Shown one piece after another: positions 4,706-9,078 of a stretch of DNA of 9,078 bases. The stretch is from an uncultured Clostridia bacterium (GTDB taxonomy: Bacteria; Bacillota; Clostridia; Oscillospirales; Oscillospiraceae), in assembly GCA_947177005.1 (NCBI GenBank), contig CAMWSZ010000095.1, forward strand, positions 1-9,078. The letters are read 5' to 3'. How positions within the stretch are numbered: position 1 is the stretch's first letter; every line of letters starts with the position of its first letter. The position numbers and the translations under genes were made by a program. A model generated the notes under the pieces. That model saw nothing but the letters and a program-made list of their open reading frames with translations, did no database searches and had not been told where the DNA came from.

Positions 4706-7033
4706 ATGATTGATTTGACACAGCACCATTTGTTTGACGGCGGTATGGGCAGTATGCTCCAAAAATCCGGTCTCGCAGCCGGGGAGTGTCCCGAACGCCT
4801 GAACCTGACCGCCCCGGATGCCGTCGCGGCAGTCCACCGCGCCTATGTGCAGGCGGGCGCGGACATCATTACGGCAAACACCTTCGGTGCCAGTCGCCGG
4901 AAGCTGGGGGAGGACCCCGTGCCGTATATCACGGCGGGAATCGCTCTGGCAAAGCAGGCGGGGGCCGTTTATACCGCGCTGGATGTTGGACCGCTGGGAG
5001 GTCTTTTGGAACCGTTCGGAGATATGTCCGTCGGCAGCGCCTTTGCGATGTTTGCGGAAATCATGGAGGCGGGCGAAAAAGCGGGTGCGGATTTGGTCCT
5101 GATCGAAACGATGAGCGATCTGCTGGAGGCCAAGGCCGCGCTGCTGGCCGCCAAAGAACACACCTCCCTCCCGGTTTTTGTCACCATGACCTTCGGCGAG
5201 GACGGACGCACATTCCTCGGCGTCAGTCCCGCCGCCGCCGCCGTTACGCTTACGTCGCTGGGAGCGGACGTGATCGGACTGAACTGCTCTATGGGACCGC
5301 GGCAGCTGCGGGGCGCGTTACAGGAGATTCTGCGCTGTACTCATCTGCCGGTGATGATCCAGCCCAATGCCGGACTGCCCCGTCTGGAAAACGGACAGAC
5401 TGTCTACGATGTGGGTCCGGAAGAATACGCGGACTGCGCTAAGGCTTTTCTGGAGGACGGCGCGGCGATTCTGGGCGGCTGCTGCGGTACAACGCCGGAG
5501 CATATCCGCGCACTGCGTCCGCTGCTGGAGGACCGCAGGCCGGTACAGCGCCGTCCGGACGGCAAGTGCCGTCTCTGCGGCTGGCAGAGTATGGTGGAGC
5601 TAACGGATACTTCTATTGCCACGGTCGGCGAGCGGCTGAACCCGACAGGCCGTCAGAAGATGAAGGCGGCGCTCTATCAGAAGGACTATGACTATGCCTC
5701 CGGCATCGCGGTTGAACAGCAGGAGGAGGGCGCTGATTTTCTGGTTGTGAATGCCGGACTGCCGGACATCGACGAGACGGAAGCGCTCCCACAATTAGTT
5801 TTAGCCATCCAGAAGGTATCGCCGCTGCCGCTGGTGATCGATTCCTCCAACCCCGCGGCACTGGAAAAGGCGCTTCGGGTCTGCCGGGGACGCCCGATGC
5901 TGAACTCCGTACACGGAAGTCCGGAGAGTTTGAAAAACATACTGCCCCTGGCCGCAAAATACGGTACTGGGCTGGTGGTCCTGGCATTGGATGAGAACGG
6001 AATCTCCGGGGATGCGTCCGAGAGGAAAGAAACCGCTCTGCGGGTGGCCTGTGCGGCGGAGGCGGCGGGCGTCAGAAAGACGGATATCTTTATTGACTGT
6101 CTGGCAATGGCGGCTTCTGTCAGCCAAAATATCGTAATGGCAGCTCCAGAGGCCATTCGCCTGGTACGGGACGCGGGATATAAAACGATTCTGGGCGTGT
6201 CCAACGTCAGCCACGGCCTGCCGGGACGGGATGCCGTCAACTGCGCCTATCTGGCGATGTGCCTGTCCGCCGGTTTGAATGTGTCAATTATCAACACCGG
6301 CTCACGGCCGGTCATGGATATTCTGGACGCCGCTAAAGTTTTAATGGGAGCGGATACGGATTCTCAAAATTATATCCGCTGTCACAGCGGCGTATCTGAA
6401 AAACTGCCGGAAACCGAAAACCCGGATTTGCGGACCTTGATTATCAGCGGGCGGAAAGGTGAAGCTCCTGCCGCCGCAGAGCTTGCGCTGACACAAAAGC
6501 CCCCGCTGGAGGTCATCAATCAGGACATCATCCCCGCTTTGGATGAGGTGGGGGAGCGGTACGAACACGGCACGCTGTTCCTGCCGCAGCTTATGGCCTC
6601 CGCCGAAGCGGTGAAAGCGGCTTTCGCGGTGGTAAGCGGACGTCTGCCCCAGGGAACAGAAAATAAAGGTACAATTTTGCTGGCTACCGTCAAGAACGAC
6701 GTACACGATATCGGCAAAAATATTGTAAAAATGCTGCTTTCCAACTACGGCTATCATGTGATAGACTTGGGTCGTGACGTAGCGCCGGAAACGATTGTCC
6801 AGGCCGCGCTGGAAACCGGCGCGCCGCTGGTTGGACTCAGTTCGCTGATGACCACTACCGCGCAGAATATCGCCGTTACCATTAAGGCTCTGCGTGCGTC
6901 CGGCGCACCCTGCAAAATCATGGTGGGCGGGGCCGTCGTGACCCAGGAGTTTGCCAGTCAAACCGGCGCGGATTTCTATACAAAAGATGCCGCACAGTCG
7001 GCAAAGGTGGCGGCGCAGGTGTTCGGTGGCTGA
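4706..7033 (+). CDS. metH: cobalamin-dependent methionine synthase, short form without reactivation domain
   Basis: Moves a methyl group from methyltetrahydrofolate through cobalamin to homocysteine, giving methionine. ATG 4706 is chosen, with AGGAAAGG at 4688-4695; the frame stays open back into xerD but has no better start. The 775 residues hold four modules. The homocysteine domain is about 1-280, with zinc ligands Cys194 (LNCSMGP) and Cys259-Cys260 (GGCCGTT). The pterin-binding domain is about 300-550, starting near VGERLNPTGR at 307. The cobalamin cap is about 575-650. The B12 domain is about 655-775, with DVHDIGK at 665-671, whose His667 is the cobalt ligand. The protein stops after the B12 domain. 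The C-terminal AdoMet-binding reactivation domain of the roughly 1,200-residue E. coli enzyme is absent, as in many Clostridia, where a separate activator is encoded elsewhere. No metF or activator gene is in the window. Confidence 0.93.
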   Translation: MIDLTQHHLFDGGMGSMLQKSGLAAGECPERLNLTAPDAVAAVHRAYVQAGADIITANTFGASRRKLGEDPVPYITAGIALAKQAGAVYTALDVGPLGGLLEPFGDMSVGSAFAMFAEIMEAGEKAGADLVLIETMSDLLEAKAALLAAKEHTSLPVFVTMTFGEDGRTFLGVSPAAAAVTLTSLGADVIGLNCSMGPRQLRGALQEILRCTHLPVMIQPNAGLPRLENGQTVYDVGPEEYADCAKAFLEDGAAILGGCCGTTPEHIRALRPLLEDRRPVQRRPDGKCRLCGWQSMVELTDTSIATVGERLNPTGRQKMKAALYQKDYDYASGIAVEQQEEGADFLVVNAGLPDIDETEALPQLVLAIQKVSPLPLVIDSSNPAALEKALRVCRGRPMLNSVHGSPESLKNILPLAAKYGTGLVVLALDENGISGDASERKETALRVACAAEAAGVRKTDIFIDCLAMAASVSQNIVMAAPEAIRLVRDAGYKTILGVSNVSHGLPGRDAVNCAYLAMCLSAGLNVSIINTGSRPVMDILDAAKVLMGADTDSQNYIRCHSGVSEKLPETENPDLRTLIISGRKGEAPAAAELALTQKPPLEVINQDIIPALDEVGERYEHGTLFLPQLMASAEAVKAAFAVVSGRLPQGTENKGTILLATVKNDVHDIGKNIVKMLLSNYGYHVIDLGRDVAPETIVQAALETGAPLVGLSSLMTTTAQNIAVTIKALRASGAPCKIMVGGAVVTQEFASQTGADFYTKDAAQSAKVAAQVFGG

Positions 7034-7035
7034 CC

Positions 7036-7063
7036 GGGAGAGAAGAAAATCTTCTTTTCTCCC
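7036..7063 (+). terminator. hairpin after metH, weak terminator candidate
   Basis: GGGAGA at 7036-7041 pairs with TCTCCC at 7058-7063, and GAAGA at 7042-7046 pairs with TCTTC at 7050-7054, with a three-T bulge and an AAA loop. It starts two bases after the metH stop, but the -35 box of the next promoter follows in place of a T run. It may protect the 3' end of the mRNA or end transcription inefficiently. Confidence 0.4.
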
Positions 7064-7092
7064 TTGACAAATCCGCCCCGGTTGGCTATACT
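7064..7092 (+). promoter_or_regulatory. strong sigma-A-type promoter of the valS operon
   Basis: Consensus TTGACA at 7064-7069, a 17-base spacer, then TATACT at 7087-7092, one base from consensus. The transcript should start near 7098-7100, just before the T-box leader. This is the best promoter in the window. Confidence 0.9.
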
Positions 7093-7099
7093 ACAACTC

Positions 7100-7339
7100 A
7101 TACAAAAGGCAGTGAAGGGAAGGAGTACGCATATTTTGGGGTTACAGAGAGTCGCCGTCTGGTGCAAGGCGTCCCCCGAAGGTGCGGAAGGTCGTCCCGG
7201 AGCTGCGTTCCTGAACCACAGTAGGGAACGCCGGGTCCTCCCGTTACAGAGATTTTTGAGCGCCCCGTCAGGGGAAGCCAGGTGGTACCACGGTCTTCTT
7301 TCGATCGCCCTGAGCAGTTTCTGCTTAGGGCGGTTTTTT
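7100..7339 (+). promoter_or_regulatory. T-box leader sensing uncharged tRNA-Val
   Basis: Cis-acting RNA that binds a cognate uncharged tRNA and lets transcription continue into the operon. Stem I base: GCAG 7109-7112 with CTGC 7203-7206, and GGGA 7117-7120 with TCCC 7195-7198. The specifier loop has AGTA at 7124-7127 on the 5' side and GAA-G-GTC-G at 7187-7194 on the 3' side. The codon at 7191-7193 is GTC, valine, in the usual position after GAA plus one base. Above it CGCA pairs with TGCG and TTTGGGG with CCCCGAA. ACAGAGAG at 7144-7151 resembles the stem I GA/K-turn motif. GCGTTCCT 7205-7212 with GGGAACGC 7224-7231 forms a further stem. The T-box core GGTGGTACCACGG is at 7281-7293; TGGT at 7283-7286 would pair with the tRNA ACCA end. 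I could not resolve the full antiterminator pairing by eye. Confidence 0.92.
7306..7339 (+). terminator. T-box leader terminator
   Basis: CGCCCTGAGCAG at 7306-7317 pairs with CTGCTTAGGGCG at 7321-7332 (12 pairs, one a G-U) over a TTT loop, followed by G and six T at 7334-7339. This is the strong terminator expected to form when tRNA-Val is charged. Confidence 0.92.
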
Positions 7340-7362
7340 GTGCCGCGGAAGAGGGGGAAAGT

Positions 7363-7878
7363 ATGGAATTCCAGATTGAGACGGTGATGAACCGCAAAAT
7401 CATGACCGCATTGGCAAAGTCGGCCCGCAAAACCATGCGCCGGAAACGGAACATTCTGATTCGTACCTTTGGAACGGCTGCCTGCATCCTGGCGGTGATG
7501 TCCGGGGTCATGCGCAGTGCCGCCGGAGATCCGCACGGTTGGATCGACCTGCTGCTGGCGGCGTGTCTGCTGGCCTTCATCCTGCTGGAGGACGCGATAA
7601 ACGCCTGGACGGCTATGCGGCAGGTCCAGCCGGGGAATGATGAGATTTTTTCTGTCTTCCGTAATGACGGCTATACCAACTCCACCAGTCTTGCCGAGGG
7701 CAACTGGACCTACGATAAAATACAGGCCGTCTGCGAAACAAAAAACTGTTTTGTGCTTCTGCTGGGCGTTCAGCAGGGACAAGTATACGCAAAAGACGGG
7801 TTCTCAAAGGGAAGCGCGGAGGAATTCCGCAGCTTTATCAGCGAACGGACCGGGAAACCGGTACAATATATCAAATAA
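7363..7878 (+). CDS. YcxB-like two-helix membrane protein
   Basis: Function unknown. ATG 7363 lies seven bases after GAGGGGG, giving 171 residues; the frame is open upstream through the T-box leader, but that part is RNA. The N-terminus is basic at about 11-34 (RKIMTALAKSARKTMRRKRN). Two membrane helices follow at about 33-51 and 60-80, separated by a short polar loop. The rest is a soluble domain of about 90 residues with NWTYDKIQAVCETKNCFVLL around 114-133. The basic start, paired helices and a C-terminal domain with a W-x-x-I / F-x-L-L pattern and a final FxxFISE helix resemble the YcxB-like family (PF14317), where the domain follows a membrane hairpin. It lies between the T-box leader and valS, 15 bases from valS, so both should be induced when valine charging falls. 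Any link to translation is inference. Confidence 0.65.
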   Translation: MEFQIETVMNRKIMTALAKSARKTMRRKRNILIRTFGTAACILAVMSGVMRSAAGDPHGWIDLLLAACLLAFILLEDAINAWTAMRQVQPGNDEIFSVFRNDGYTNSTSLAEGNWTYDKIQAVCETKNCFVLLLGVQQGQVYAKDGFSKGSAEEFRSFISERTGKPVQYIK

Positions 7879-7893
7879 AACAGGAGAGTTCAC

Positions 7894-9078
7894 ATGAGAA
7901 AAGAATTACCGAAAATTTATGACCCACAGGAGGTAGAGGGAAAGATTTATCAGGCGGGGTTGGATGCGGGCTGTTTCCGCGCCGCGCCGAACCCGGATAA
8001 AAAACCGTTTTCTATTGTCATGCCCCCGCCGAATGTGACGGGCCAGCTGCATATGGGCCACGCAATGGACTGCACACTGCAAGATATCCTGACCCGTTTT
8101 AAGCGGATGCAGGGATTTGAGGCATTGTGGGTTCCCGGTGTGGACCACGCGGGAATTTCTACACAGGTAAAGGTAGAAGAGGAGCTTCGGAAAAACGAGG
8201 GCATCAGCCGCCATGACCTGGGCCGGGAGAAATTCCTGGAGCGGGTATGGGATTGGAAAAACAAATACGGTGCGCGTATTGTGGAGCAGCAGAAAAAAAT
8301 GGGTGTCTCCTGCGACTGGGACCGCGCCCGCTTTACGATGGACGAGGGCCTTTCCAGAGCTGTACGGGAAACCTTCTGCGAGCTGTACGATAAGGGCCTG
8401 ATCTACAAGGGAAGCCGCATTATCAACTGGTGTCCGCACTGCGTCACAGCCCTTTCCGACGCCGAGGTGGAGTACGAGGATAAGCCCGGACATCTGTGGT
8501 ATATCCGTTACCCGCTGGCCGGCGGCTCCGGTGATCTGGTGGTCGCCACCACCCGGCCTGAGACCATGATGGGCGATACCGGCGTGGCGGTGAACCCGGA
8601 GGACGAACGGTTCCGGCATCTGGTGGGGAAAACCTGCATTCTGCCAATCATGAACCGCGAGATTCCCATTGTTGCGGATGATTACGTTGAGCTTGGCTTC
8701 GGCACCGGCGCGGTGAAGATGACCCCCGCCCATGACCCCAACGATTTCGAGGTGGGACTGCGGCACAATCTGGAGACCATTCGCGTCATCAGCGACAACG
8801 GTACGATCAACGAAAACGGCGGGCCGTACAACGGCATGGACCGCTATGAGTGCCGGAAAGCGGTTGTCAGGGATTTGGAGGAGCAGGGCTATCTGGTTAA
8901 AACAGAGGATTACAGCCACAGTGTCGGCACCTGCTACCGCTGTAAAAACGATGTGGAACCGCTGATTTCCGCGCAGTGGTTTGTAAAAATGGAGCCGCTG
9001 GCGAAAGAAGCCCTGCGGGTGGTGAACGAGGGTGAGGTCCGCTTCATCCCGGAACGCTTTTCCAAAACCTACACCAAC
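7894..9078 (+). CDS. valS: valyl-tRNA synthetase, N-terminal part (runs off the window)
   Basis: Charges tRNA-Val with valine in the cytoplasm. ATG 7894 follows CAGGAGAG at 7881-7888. The window holds 395 codons, less than half of the usual 860-900 residues. Class I signature PPPNVTGQLHMGHA is at 44-57, with HMGH as the HIGH motif. GVDHAGISTQ at 82-91 is a ValRS feature. Zinc-type knuckles are NWCPHC at 178-183 and CYRC at 347-350. The CP1 editing domain shows ATTRPETMMGDTG at 218-230 and GFGTGAVKMTPAHDPNDFE at 268-286, which hydrolyses Thr-tRNA-Val. AQWFVKM at 360-366 returns to the Rossmann fold. The KMSKS loop, anticodon-binding domain and C-terminal coiled coil lie beyond the edge. The upstream T-box with a GTC specifier independently supports valine specificity. 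Confidence 0.97.
   Translation, partial: MRKELPKIYDPQEVEGKIYQAGLDAGCFRAAPNPDKKPFSIVMPPPNVTGQLHMGHAMDCTLQDILTRFKRMQGFEALWVPGVDHAGISTQVKVEEELRKNEGISRHDLGREKFLERVWDWKNKYGARIVEQQKKMGVSCDWDRARFTMDEGLSRAVRETFCELYDKGLIYKGSRIINWCPHCVTALSDAEVEYEDKPGHLWYIRYPLAGGSGDLVVATTRPETMMGDTGVAVNPEDERFRHLVGKTCILPIMNREIPIVADDYVELGFGTGAVKMTPAHDPNDFEVGLRHNLETIRVISDNGTINENGGPYNGMDRYECRKAVVRDLEEQGYLVKTEDYSHSVGTCYRCKNDVEPLISAQWFVKMEPLAKEALRVVNEGEVRFIPERFSKTYTN

Noticed and set aside
7064..7362. Open frames across the T-box leader read as protein
   Set aside because: This segment is explained fully by promoter, T-box RNA and terminator, and the reading frames there have no start with a ribosome binding site.

Overview
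The window looks like a chromosomal core region of a spore-forming, moderately GC-rich member of the Clostridia. I would guess Oscillospirales, from the style of the proteins and not from any marker gene. The evidence for a Gram-positive endospore former is a SpoIIM-like gene directly upstream of xerD (an order also known in Bacillus subtilis), a T-box leader upstream of valS, strong Shine-Dalgarno sites, GTG/TTG starts, and a yajC gene followed by a small TIGR04086/YrzE-like membrane protein. All recognised genes are on the + strand.

Layout. (1) 1-1628: glgA, glycogen synthase, with an acidic 13-codon-repeat N-terminal extension. The repeat continues upstream of the first usable start codon and carries two in-frame stops. 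(2) 1629-1878: a gap with a clear sigma-A promoter for yajC and, on the minus strand, a protein-like open stretch without a start codon. (3) 1879-2715: yajC and a four-helix small membrane protein, separated by a long imperfect inverted repeat that buries the second gene's ribosome binding site. (4) 2716-3101: an AT-rich, hairpin-rich gap ending in a promoter whose -35 box lies within an inverted repeat. (5) 3102-4672: spoIIM-like gene, xerD and a short intrinsic terminator. (6) 4706-7033: cobalamin-dependent methionine synthase without the reactivation domain. (7) 7064-9078: a textbook promoter, a T-box leader with a GUC (valine) specifier and intrinsic terminator, a small YcxB-like membrane protein gene, and valS, which runs off the window.

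The genes serve separate housekeeping tasks: storage glucan synthesis, Sec-translocon accessory function, engulfment during sporulation, chromosome dimer resolution, methionine synthesis and valyl-tRNA charging. The clearest shared regulation is the T-box operon, where uncharged tRNA-Val should switch on both the YcxB-like gene and valS. I did not find a mobile element, CRISPR array, defence island or biosynthetic cluster. The points most worth checking are the RBS-sequestering hairpin, the apparently missing catalytic lysine of XerD, the interrupted repeat tract before glgA, and the unknown membrane gene under tRNA-Val control.
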